The notes under the pieces are model-generated. The model was not told the origin of the DNA. It searched no databases and worked only from the letters and a program-made list of their open reading frames with translations. From Roseomonas genomospecies 6 (GTDB lineage: Bacteria > Pseudomonadota > Alphaproteobacteria > Azospirillales > Azospirillaceae), in assembly GCF_008365375.1 (NCBI RefSeq), contig NZ_QOKW01000020.1, positions 1-64,000 of the forward strand: DNA of 64,000 nt, in the 5' to 3' direction. Below are positions 1 to 7,842 of the stretch, in pieces (within the stretch, counting starts at the first letter, position 1; every line of letters starts with the position of its first letter). The translations under genes were made by a program, and so were the position numbers.

Positions 1-382
1 ATCCGGAACCAACCCGCGGCCAACGGTCCATACCGCCGCCTGCGCATCCCTTCTCACAACACGGTATCAACGATTTCCAAGATCCCGCGATCCTCAGGTA
101 AGGACCGCTGCCCGTTCCGCGCTGCGCCACCGGGGTCCGGTGCGGCGCGTCGGGGCGCTTTATCTAGAAGCTTCGACTTGCTCTGTCAAGCCTTTGTTTT
201 CACGCCGGCCAAACGTTACTTCGTCTCACCTTCGGCACTTCTGCCGTTCCCTTGCCGCCGTCCCGCTTCTCAGCGGCCCCGGCGTCGTGGGAGGCGGGTT
301 ATAGGCGCCTCGGCCAAACCCGGCAAGCGCTTTTTTCAGCGGTGAGCGTTTTTTGACATGCGCTTCCGTGCCGTCGCGCGCC
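1..382. other. noncoding stretch at window edge
   Basis: I see no convincing gene here. Open frames on either strand are short and arginine/serine-rich, the usual GC-rich shadow composition. The stretch lies downstream of the minus-strand B12 operon, and a T-rich patch near 330-353 could take part in termination of that operon, but I could not define a clean hairpin with a U-run. A gene ending or starting just left of the window cannot be judged. Confidence 0.4.
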
Positions 383-1321
383 CTACGCCGTCCCCACCCG
401 CTTGACCGCCTTGATGATCTCCTGAAAGCCTTCGACCGATCGGTACGGCCCCTGCGGGTCGTCCGCCAGGGCGAAGCTGGCCCGGAGCCGCTCCCAGTCC
501 GGCGTGGGGCAGAACTCCTCGAACAATGGGGTGCAGCCCTGCCACCGCGCGAAGCCCGCCGCGAGGTTCGCCGGCAGGACGCGCCCGCCGTCCCGCTCCT
601 GCTCCAGGAAGGCAAGTGCCGACCGGCAGCCGCCGACCAGATTCTCGGCGAAGACACCGATGCTGTCCGGGTGGAGGGCGGGCCTCCCCTCCGGGCCGAT
701 GTGGATGATGGGAAGAACCGGCGCCAGACGCGGGAACAGAGTGTTCGCCCAGATCGCACCGCCCCAATAAACCTGCGCGATCCGGGCGAAGAGGGCGACG
801 TCGGTGACCGGCTCCAGCCCGCTCGCCGCCATGGGCAGGATCTCGACCTTCGGCTTCGTGACGGTCACGGTGTCGTTGGCCGCGTCGACGTACAGGGCAC
901 CGAACTGCATGGCGTTCTGGAAGTAGCTGCCGCGCAACGCCCCCCAGACCGGGGACAGGGCGCCGCCTTCCCGAATGAACGTCGCCAGCGCTTCCGTCAC
1001 CGGCGTGTCCGGCGCGGCGATCCGCTGGCTCAACCGCGCGAACACCGCGTCCGTGATCTCCCGGCAGAAGCCCTTCGGATAGGCGTACCGGCGCTTCGGC
1101 ATGGGCAACCGGCCCGCCGCCACGTCGCGGTCGACGGAATGGCGCAGTTCCAGCATCAGCGCTTCCAAATCGCCGAGGAGAGGCCCGATCCGGCGCTCCG
1201 TCAGGGCGCGCATCCGCTCATCCGGTTGCACCGGGCGCCGGTGGTCCCGCCAGAGGCGCAACTGCCGGTCCACCGGGGACTCGGTGTCCGGTGGCTGGGT
1301 GGACGGGGCGGCTTGGCTCAT
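383..1321 (-). CDS. uncharacterised 312-aa protein, last gene of the B12 riboswitch operon
   Basis: I do not recognise the family. The start chosen is the ATG of MSQAAPSTQ, after which the composition turns from shadow-like to protein-like. A short Pro/Ser-rich N-terminus is followed by a predicted soluble, largely helical protein without signal peptide or membrane segment. The most distinctive patch is PKRRYAYPKGFCREITDAVF at about residue 70. It sits 140 bp downstream of the TonB receptor on the same strand and is the sixth and last gene behind the cobalamin riboswitch. By context it may act in corrinoid uptake or handling, but nothing in the sequence shows an activity. A role unrelated to B12, with its own promoter, is possible. 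Confidence 0.75.
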   Translation of the reverse strand: MSQAAPSTQPPDTESPVDRQLRLWRDHRRPVQPDERMRALTERRIGPLLGDLEALMLELRHSVDRDVAAGRLPMPKRRYAYPKGFCREITDAVFARLSQRIAAPDTPVTEALATFIREGGALSPVWGALRGSYFQNAMQFGALYVDAANDTVTVTKPKVEILPMAASGLEPVTDVALFARIAQVYWGGAIWANTLFPRLAPVLPIIHIGPEGRPALHPDSIGVFAENLVGGCRSALAFLEQERDGGRVLPANLAAGFARWQGCTPLFEEFCPTPDWERLRASFALADDPQGPYRSVEGFQEIIKAVKRVGTA

Positions 1322-1461
1322 GGGTGCGCGGTCTCCGGAAGGGGGATGGCCCGCCTGCGGACCAAGCCGGCCCGCGACATCCCCGGTCTGGCCCCGGATG
1401 GTAACGCCGATGCCGGGCGGAAGGGAATCCCCCGTGAGAATCCCCCATGATCGGGCGACGG

Positions 1462-3615
1462 TCAGAACGTCATGGAGAAGGCCAGCTCGGCCGAACGCGG
1501 ACGGCCCAGCACCCAGCTCGTCGTTCCGCCGCTCACCGCATAGACCTCGTCGAACAGGTTGAAGGCGCGCAAGCTGAGCTTGGTGTTGGCGGTCGGTCGG
1601 TAGTCCAGGCCGGCGTTGACCACCGTGTAGGCGGGCCGGACGGCGGTGTTGGCGGCGTCGGCGTAGGTCTTGCCGACATACTGCACGCCGGCCCGCGCTT
1701 CCCAGCCCGGCAGGAAGGCCCAGCTCGCCCAGGCGTTGGCGGTGCGCTCCGGCACGCCGGCCGGCACGTTGCCGACGTAGGACACCGCACGGCCCGACAC
1801 CGTCTGGCTGAAGTCGTCGTACTTCGCGCGCAACAGCGCGCCGTTCACGTCCACCCGCACCCCCTCCCACAGGCCGAGCGACAGCGACGCCTCCAGTCCC
1901 CGCGACGACTGCTGGCCGACCTGGATGGTGACCCCCGGCTGATTGGGGTCGGTGGTGAGCAGCTTGTCCTTGACGATGTGATAGGCGGCGAGCGTCCATT
2001 CGCCGCGTCCCTCCAGGAAGGACTGCTTGACGCCGACCTCGACCTGACGGCCCGTGGACAGGTCGAAGTCCTTCTGGGCCGCGGACAGCGAGATCAGGTT
2101 CCCCACCGGATCGACCGCCGTGGCGTACTGCCCGTAAAGGGCAAGGCCCGGGAAGACCTCGTAGACCGTGCCGGCCCGCCAACTGGTGGCGTGGACATCC
2201 TTGTCGAAGCTGGTGCCGGAGACGGGGTCCGCGCGGTGGATCGACGGCGCGTCGTAACGCAACCCGCCGACCAATGCCAACCGGTCGGTCACCGACAGGC
2301 GATCCTCAAGGAACAGCGCGTACTGGTCGGTCTTCGACCTCACCCGCGGTCTCGTGCCGGCGAGGTTGACGAACAGGCCGGGCGACGGGTCGAAGGGATC
2401 GACGCTGCTGGTCCCGCCATAGGCCGAGTTGCTGCTGTTCTTGAAGGTGATCTGGTTGACGTCGAAGCCGCCGACCAGCTCGTTCCTCATGCCGAACAGG
2501 CGGCTGCGCCACGTCGCGTCGAAGCGGTCGCCGACCTGCCGCTGGTCATGGTAGATCTCGATGTAGCTGCTGCGGTCGACCCGCCGTGTGGCAGCGTTCC
2601 AGGCATAGCTCTCCACGTTCTTCCAATGCCGGTGGCTGGTCAGGTGATAGGCGGTGTTGCGCAGGGTGAGCGCGTCGGACACCGTCCATTCGGCTTTGAG
2701 CTGGGTCCAGTTGTCGCGATAGCGGATCGCGCTGTCACCCACGTTGAAATTGCGGTGCCGCAGCGCCCGGTCGAGGCCTCCGTTGATGAGCGGCGTCCCG
2801 AAATACTCCTGCGGCTGCTGGTCGCCGTAATCGTTGGAGAGGGTGACGGAGACGTCCGGCGTGGCCCGGAAGGTCACCGCTCCGGACAGCGCGAGGTTCT
2901 TCGTCCCGCCCCGGTCGACCCAGCCGTTGGACCGGTTGCCGCTCACGTCCAAACGGTAGGACAGCGTCTCGCTCAGCGGCCCGCCGCTGCCGAAGGCGGC
3001 GCGGCGCTGGGCATCGGTGCCGATGGCGACCATGGCCTCGTTGCGGACATCGGTGGTCGGGCGCTTGGGCACCAAGTTGACGACGCCACCGATCGCACCC
3101 TCGCCGTAAAGGACGGAGGCCGGGCCGCGCAGCACCTCGATGCGTTCCGCCGACCAGGTGTCGAAGGGGAAGGTGACGGTGCCCGACCCGACATAGAGCC
3201 GCGTGCCGTCGTAGAGCTGCATCACCGATCCGTGGCCGGCGAAGCCGCGCGTCGCCAGGGACGAACCGCCGTTGCCCGGCGCGGCCAGCGAACTGAAGCC
3301 GGTGGCGTTCTGAGTGACGGCCTCGGTCACGCTGGTCTGCCCACGGTCGCGGATTGTCTGGCCGGAGATCACCTCGACGCTGGCCGGCGTTTCCAGCGGG
3401 GCAAGACCCAAACGGCTGCCTCCGGTGCTCGGAACGTCGAGCGCAAGCCCGGCGGAGGCCGGACGCTCGCCGGTGACGGTGACGGGAGGCAGCGTCACCG
3501 GCGCTTCGGCGTCCTCCGCGAGGGCCGCGCCCGGACCGAAGGAGGCCGACAGCAGGAGCAATGGCGCCAGGGACCTTGAGCGGAGGCGTTCGAGGCGGAC
3601 GGGAAACGCGGACAT
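1462..3615 (-). CDS. TonB-dependent outer-membrane receptor, probably for a corrinoid
   Basis: A 717-aa outer-membrane active transporter. A signal peptide (about residues 1-33, ending ALAED) is followed by the VTVTG segment common near the TonB box, then a plug domain (about 60-170, with RIEVLRGPASVLYGEGAIGG) and a 22-strand-type barrel ending in the expected C-terminal Phe. The open frame runs 30 codons further upstream, but the chosen ATG is preceded by GGAGAG at good spacing and starts the signal peptide directly. By sequence style it belongs to the FhuA/siderophore-receptor branch rather than classic BtuB. However, it sits in a B12-riboswitch operon with btuCDF, so cobalamin or cobinamide is the more likely substrate. 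A siderophore role cannot be excluded. Confidence 0.9.
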   Translation of the reverse strand: MSAFPVRLERLRSRSLAPLLLLSASFGPGAALAEDAEAPVTLPPVTVTGERPASAGLALDVPSTGGSRLGLAPLETPASVEVISGQTIRDRGQTSVTEAVTQNATGFSSLAAPGNGGSSLATRGFAGHGSVMQLYDGTRLYVGSGTVTFPFDTWSAERIEVLRGPASVLYGEGAIGGVVNLVPKRPTTDVRNEAMVAIGTDAQRRAAFGSGGPLSETLSYRLDVSGNRSNGWVDRGGTKNLALSGAVTFRATPDVSVTLSNDYGDQQPQEYFGTPLINGGLDRALRHRNFNVGDSAIRYRDNWTQLKAEWTVSDALTLRNTAYHLTSHRHWKNVESYAWNAATRRVDRSSYIEIYHDQRQVGDRFDATWRSRLFGMRNELVGGFDVNQITFKNSSNSAYGGTSSVDPFDPSPGLFVNLAGTRPRVRSKTDQYALFLEDRLSVTDRLALVGGLRYDAPSIHRADPVSGTSFDKDVHATSWRAGTVYEVFPGLALYGQYATAVDPVGNLISLSAAQKDFDLSTGRQVEVGVKQSFLEGRGEWTLAAYHIVKDKLLTTDPNQPGVTIQVGQQSSRGLEASLSLGLWEGVRVDVNGALLRAKYDDFSQTVSGRAVSYVGNVPAGVPERTANAWASWAFLPGWEARAGVQYVGKTYADAANTAVRPAYTVVNAGLDYRPTANTKLSLRAFNLFDEVYAVSGGTTSWVLGRPRSAELAFSMTF

Positions 3616-3701
3616 GGATACTCTCCAACAGGATCGCTTCAGGACGAGCGGCAGCGTTCCGCGAAACGGGCGCGTTCCGCGGTGGTCGGGTGAAAAGGGA
3701 T

Positions 3702-4553
3702 TCAAGTGATCGGGCCGGACCGGCGCGGTGTCAGCGACCGGTGGCTGGCTGGACGGTCAGGCGGAGTCAGCCCATGGCCGGCTCCTCCGGCGGCGGGTTT
3801 GCGGTGCAGGACATCCTCCGTGGACGGGCGACCGGCCAGCAGATGGCCATGGACGATGCGGTCGATCCGCTCCGGCGTCAGATCGCCGTACCAGACCCCG
3901 TCGGGCTGGACGACCGCCAACGGCCCGCGGTTGCAGGGGTAGAGGCAGCTCGTCCGCGCGCACATCACCCGGTGCGGGCCGGCGTTCAGGGCGCGGTGCC
4001 CTTTCATCGCCTCGCGCAGACGCTGATACAGCGCGTCGGCGCCGCGGTGCAGGCAGCGTGCGCCGACGCAGACGAAGACCTGCCGGCCATGTTCGGGGAT
4101 GGCCGACCAGCCGGGCTTGCCCAGGCTGGGGTTCGTCTCGCGCACGTCGGCCAGCGCTTCCGCCGGTCCGGAGGCGATGCGGTCGAGAGCGGCAGGCAGG
4201 TCCAGCGCGCTTTCCACCGGCGGCGCCAGACGGACCGTCATGCGGGAGCCCTGCGTGCCGGCCCAGTGGCTGAGCGCGCCCGGCAGCCACGCCGACAGGC
4301 TGGGATCGGCGGGCACCATGCTGGGAATCACCAGGGCCTCCGTTGCGCCCTCCCGCTCCAGTTCCGCCAGCACCGCCGGCAGGGCGGGGCCGGACAGATC
4401 GGCGTGGGCGGTCCGCACCGTCACCGTCGCGCCGCGGGCGGCGTGGAGGTCGGCGAGCGCCGTTGCGAGCGCCTTCAGATTCTGCCCATGGTCGAAGGAC
4501 GCGCGCCCGTAGAGGACGATGGCGCGCGCGGGTACGGAATGGGATGACGTCAC
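3702..4553 (-). CDS. CbiX-like chelatase domain fused to a 2Fe-2S thioredoxin-like ferredoxin
   Basis: A 283-aa two-domain protein. Residues about 5-130 resemble the CbiX/CbiK cobaltochelatase fold (N-terminal LYG segment, ALVIPSMVPADP, RLAPPVE). Residues about 155-250 resemble the thioredoxin-like 2Fe-2S ferredoxin often found in cobalamin loci, with cysteines in FVCVGARC and then in MCARTSCLYPC. The HGSR-type metal-binding histidine expected at the start of a CbiX domain reads YGRAS, and the second expected His also seems missing, so chelatase activity is doubtful. The start is GTG with GGAGG upstream; the ATGs further upstream belong to the overlapping btuC reading. It follows btuC by 14 bp. 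The likely job is redox or cobalt handling for imported corrinoid, as inference. Confidence 0.8.
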   Translation of the reverse strand: MTSSHSVPARAIVLYGRASFDHGQNLKALATALADLHAARGATVTVRTAHADLSGPALPAVLAELEREGATEALVIPSMVPADPSLSAWLPGALSHWAGTQGSRMTVRLAPPVESALDLPAALDRIASGPAEALADVRETNPSLGKPGWSAIPEHGRQVFVCVGARCLHRGADALYQRLREAMKGHRALNAGPHRVMCARTSCLYPCNRGPLAVVQPDGVWYGDLTPERIDRIVHGHLLAGRPSTEDVLHRKPAAGGAGHGLTPPDRPASHRSLTPRRSGPIT

Positions 4554-4567
4554 GGCGTGATCCTCCG

Positions 4568-5596
4568 TCAGGCCGCCGGGCGGCGGCGCATGAGCCACAG
4601 GAAGAAGGCGCCGCCGACCAGCGCGGTGACGACGCCGACGGGAATCTCGCGCGGGGCGAACAGGCTGCGGGCGGCGACGTCCACCCACAGGAGAAGCAGC
4701 GCGCCGCCCAGCGCCGCCACCGGCAGCAGCGCCCGCAGATGGCCGCCCACCAGCATCCGGGCGATGTGGGGCAGGACCAGCCCGACGAAGCCGATGCCGC
4801 CGCAGGCCGACACCAGCGCGCCGGTCATCAGTGCGGTGACCACGAACAGCTCCAGCCGCAGGCGGCCCGGATCGGTGCCGAGCGAGCGGGCCGCGTCGTC
4901 GCCCAGCGCCAGGGTGTTGATGGTCTCGGCGCGCAGCCACAGCCAGAGCAGCCCGGCGACGGTCAGCCCGGCGGGAATGGGCAGGACGCTCCAGCGCGCG
5001 GTGCCGAAGCCGCCCATCATCCAGAACAGCGCCGCGTCGGCGCCGCGGTCCGTTCCCGTGACGATCAAGGCGTTGGTGACGGCGCTCAGGATGAAGGCGA
5101 CCGCGACGCCGGTCAGGACCAGCCGCTCGCCGGTCACCACCCCGTCGCGCCCGCGCGCCGCCGCGAAGACGGCCAGCATGGCGGCGAGCGCGCCCAGGAA
5201 GGCAGCCGCCGGCAGGCCGATGGTCCCCGCGATGGTCCCGGTGTAGAGGATCACCAGCACCGCCCCCACCGAGGCGCCCGCCGACACGCCGAACAGGTAG
5301 GGGTCGGCCAGCGGGTTGCGCGTCACCACCTGGAGCACGGCGCCCACCGCCGCCAGCCCGGCCCCGGCCAGCGCGCCCAGCAGCACGCGCGGCAGGCGCA
5401 GCTCCCAGACGATGTTGCGCTCCGCCCGGCTGGCGTCGGGAGGCGGGGCCAGCGACGGCCACAGCTCGTGCGCGATCACCGCCCAGACCTTGGGAATGGG
5501 AATGGCGGCGGCGCCGAAACCGACGGCGGCGACCGTGGACAAGGCCACAGCGGCGGCCAGCACCAGGGACAGGTGAAGCAGGCGTGACCGAATCAT
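4568..5596 (-). CDS. btuC: BtuC-type ABC transporter permease
   Basis: A 342-aa FecCD/BtuC-family inner-membrane permease with about ten hydrophobic helices. Family hallmarks are visible: RLPRVLLGALAGAGLAAVGA near residue 70, NPLADPYLFGVSAGASVGAV, and the coupling region GGIGFVGLVLPHIARMLVGG near residue 270. It overlaps the substrate-binding gene by 4 bp (ATGA), so translation is probably coupled. In the same family, haem, iron-siderophore and B12 permeases are hard to tell apart by sequence; the riboswitch in front of the operon makes cobalamin or cobinamide the likely cargo. Confidence 0.92.
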   Translation of the reverse strand: MIRSRLLHLSLVLAAAVALSTVAAVGFGAAAIPIPKVWAVIAHELWPSLAPPPDASRAERNIVWELRLPRVLLGALAGAGLAAVGAVLQVVTRNPLADPYLFGVSAGASVGAVLVILYTGTIAGTIGLPAAAFLGALAAMLAVFAAARGRDGVVTGERLVLTGVAVAFILSAVTNALIVTGTDRGADAALFWMMGGFGTARWSVLPIPAGLTVAGLLWLWLRAETINTLALGDDAARSLGTDPGRLRLELFVVTALMTGALVSACGGIGFVGLVLPHIARMLVGGHLRALLPVAALGGALLLLWVDVAARSLFAPREIPVGVVTALVGGAFFLWLMRRRPAA

Positions 5597-6552
5597 GGAG
5601 CGAAGCGCTCCGGGTGGAGAGTCCGCGCCATCCGTTCCAGCGCATCGACGTTGCGGGTGGAGGGCGTCTGCTCGGCGTAGGTCAGCACGATGAATTGGCG
5701 CTTGCGCACCGCCTCGACATCGGCCAGTTGCGGGGCGGCGGTCAGGTGGCGGATCGCGGCCTCGGCGGGGACGCGGTGGTCGCTGACGATGATCCATTGC
5801 GGATCGCGCCGGACCATCTCCTCCCAACCGACCCGGACGTAGCTGTTGGGAATGTCGTCGAAGATGTTGCGACCGCCAGCCAATTCCATCAGCAGGCTGG
5901 CCATCCCCTCGCGCCCCACCGACACCGGCGCGCCGTCGGTGTGGCAGTGGTCGCAATACATCACGCGGGGCCGAACCACGACCGTGCCGGTGCGGTCGGT
6001 CACCGCGGCGACGCGGCGGCGGAAATCGGCCACCATGGCCTCGGCGCGCTCCGCGATTCCGAAGATGCTCCCGAGCGCCAGCAGGTCGGCGTAGAGCGTG
6101 TCCATGCCGATCGGTTCGCGGGGGCCGATGCGGATGCAGCTTTCCCGCAGCGTGTAGGTGGCGACCCCCATCTCCGCCAGCCGGGCCGGGGTGAGGCCGC
6201 GCGCCTCGCTGAAGCCGTAGCTCCAGCCGGCGAACAGGAAGTCGGGATCGGCGGACAGCACCGCCTCCAGGCTCGGGGACCGGTCGGGCAGCCGGGGCAG
6301 AGCCGCCACCACGCCGGGCGGCGCGATCAGCCGGTGCTCGGCCCCCTCGATGCCGGAGACGGCGACCAGCCGGTCGGCCAGCCCGAGATCCAGCATGGTC
6401 TGCGTCATGTTGGCGTCGTGGACCATCGGACGCTTGGGGGGTGCCGCGAAGCGGGCCGTCTCGAAGCAGTTCGCGACCTCGACCGGATGGGCCTGGACGC
6501 CCGTCGTCAGGGCAAGCGACAGGAAAAAGCCGCGGACGAGAATCGAAATCAT
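5593..6552 (-). CDS. btuF: BtuF-like periplasmic corrinoid-binding protein
   Basis: A 319-aa PF01497-type substrate-binding protein for the BtuCD transporter. It has a signal peptide (about residues 1-21, ending VQAHP) and then two lobes typical of BtuF/FepB proteins, with LVAVSGIEG, AVLSADPDFLFAGW and a C-terminal ALERMARTLHPE. The chosen ATG overlaps the stop of the ATPase gene by 4 bp; an in-frame ATG 12 bp upstream (MPIP) is an alternative. An unusual CDHCHTDG cluster near residue 195 holds two Cys and two His and could bind metal or contact the corrinoid; I do not know it as a family feature. Cargo is inferred from the riboswitch. Confidence 0.88.
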   Translation of the reverse strand: MISILVRGFFLSLALTTGVQAHPVEVANCFETARFAAPPKRPMVHDANMTQTMLDLGLADRLVAVSGIEGAEHRLIAPPGVVAALPRLPDRSPSLEAVLSADPDFLFAGWSYGFSEARGLTPARLAEMGVATYTLRESCIRIGPREPIGMDTLYADLLALGSIFGIAERAEAMVADFRRRVAAVTDRTGTVVVRPRVMYCDHCHTDGAPVSVGREGMASLLMELAGGRNIFDDIPNSYVRVGWEEMVRRDPQWIIVSDHRVPAEAAIRHLTAAPQLADVEAVRKRQFIVLTYAEQTPSTRNVDALERMARTLHPERFAP

Positions 6553-7406
6553 GGGGATCGGCATAGGGATCGGTGGTCCGTCAGGGGAGACAGGTCGATG
6601 CGCAGCCGGCCGTCGCCGGGGTGGCGGTCCACCGTGGCGGCGACGCGGTAAACGGCGGTCAGGCGCTCCGGCGTCAGCGCCTCCTCCGGTGCGGCGTCGG
6701 CCTGGAGGCGCCCGTCGGCCATCAGCAGGACGCGGTCGCACCAGTGCGCCGCCAGATCGACGTCGTGCAGCGTCGCGACCACCGTGATCCCGAGGCTCCT
6801 CACGAGGTCGAGCACGGCGAAGCGGTGGTGGATGTCCAGATGGTTGGTCGGTTCGTCGAGCAGCAGGATGCGCGGGCGCTGCGCCAGGGCGCGGGCGATC
6901 ATCACCCGCTGGCGCTCCCCGCCCGACAGATGTTCGACCGGCCGGTCCGCCAGGGTGCCCAGCTCCAGCCGGGCCAGCGCGTCCCCGACGATGGCGCGGT
7001 CGTCCGCCCCGGTCCCGGCGAAGGCGGAGCGGCGGTGGGCCAGCCGTCCCATGGCGACCACGTCGCGCACGGTGAAGCCCAGCGCCGCGGCGGCGTCCTG
7101 CGCCTGGAGCGCCAGCCGGCGGGCCAGATCCGCCGGGCGCAGGGCCCGCGGATCGTCGCCTTCGATGCGGACGCGTCCCGCGGACGGGGCCTGCAACCCG
7201 GCAAGGCAGCGCAGCAGGGTGGTCTTGCCGCACCCGTTCGGCCCGAGGATGCCGAGGAAGCCGCCCTCCGGAACGGCAAAGCCGATGTCCGACAGGACGA
7301 CGCGCCCACCCAGCCGGCAGTGCAACCCCTCGACCGCGATGGCCGGGCGGACCCCCGCGCCGACGGGCGGGGCCGAAAGGGGTGTCGGGAGAGGCGATCG
7401 CGCCAT
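6549..7406 (-). CDS. btuD: BtuD-like ABC transporter ATPase
   Basis: A 285-aa nucleotide-binding subunit energising BtuCF. Visible motifs are Walker A GPNGCGKTT (about residue 55), signature LSGGERQR (about 158), Walker B ILLLDEP (about 180) and the switch His in ATLHDVD. The start is the ATG of MARSPLP, with AGGAGG about 7 bases upstream; longer in-frame readings run through the riboswitch leader and are rejected. It is the first gene after the cobalamin riboswitch, so its initiation is the likely point of repression when B12 is plentiful. Confidence 0.93.
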   Translation of the reverse strand: MARSPLPTPLSAPPVGAGVRPAIAVEGLHCRLGGRVVLSDIGFAVPEGGFLGILGPNGCGKTTLLRCLAGLQAPSAGRVRIEGDDPRALRPADLARRLALQAQDAAAALGFTVRDVVAMGRLAHRRSAFAGTGADDRAIVGDALARLELGTLADRPVEHLSGGERQRVMIARALAQRPRILLLDEPTNHLDIHHRFAVLDLVRSLGITVVATLHDVDLAAHWCDRVLLMADGRLQADAAPEEALTPERLTAVYRVAATVDRHPGDGRLRIDLSPLTDHRSLCRSP

Positions 7407-7544
7407 CCAATGCCTCCTGCCGTTGCGGGCGGGGCGAGCCGGCGGACGTCTTGCGGAGCACACGCCGCACTCGGAACGGACTCCGGCTGGGCGCATGGCA
7501 AGCGTTCCACAGGGACACCCCGCCCGAGGACGTTTCGTTGTGGT

Positions 7545-7745
7545 GCTGGCAGGTCTCCTGGCTTGCGGGTCGTCGCCGCTCCGTCCGGCCTTCCCAGCGC
7601 CGACGGGCGCCAGTGGCGGGAAATGACGGAACGGCTCACCGCTCACAGTTGCGGGGGCAGCCCCGGTCTCGCCGCAGGACGCGGCTCACCGGGTTCCCTC
7701 TTAGCTTCCGGCGCAAGCCGCCGGAAGAACCAGTACCGGCACCAT
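7545..7745 (-). promoter_or_regulatory. cobalamin (AdoCbl) riboswitch controlling the B12 uptake operon
   Basis: Read on the minus strand, the segment carries the family's conserved blocks in order: GGTGCC at the 5' side, AGAGGGAACCCGGTG, the B12 box region GGGGCTGCCCCCGCAACTGTG, CCACTGG, GGGAAGGCC, GACGACCCGCAAGCCAGGAGACC and a closing GCC. It ends about 140 nt before the btuD start. Known behaviour of the class is to reduce expression when adenosylcobalamin binds, by terminating transcription or hiding the ribosome site. I did not resolve which mechanism applies here. A weak promoter candidate (TTGACC, 17 bp, CATCAA) lies just upstream of it. Confidence 0.95.
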
Positions 7746-7842
7746 TGATGGAGAACCCCGCCGCTCCGGTCAAGCTTTGTGAACGAATGACTTCAGAAAA
7801 TGCGAGCGCCGCGATGCGCGCCGCCTCCACGCCAATGCCCGG

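Noticed and set aside
1462-3615. Naming the TonB receptor btuB or fhuA
   Set aside because: Sequence style and operon context point in different directions, so no symbol is given.
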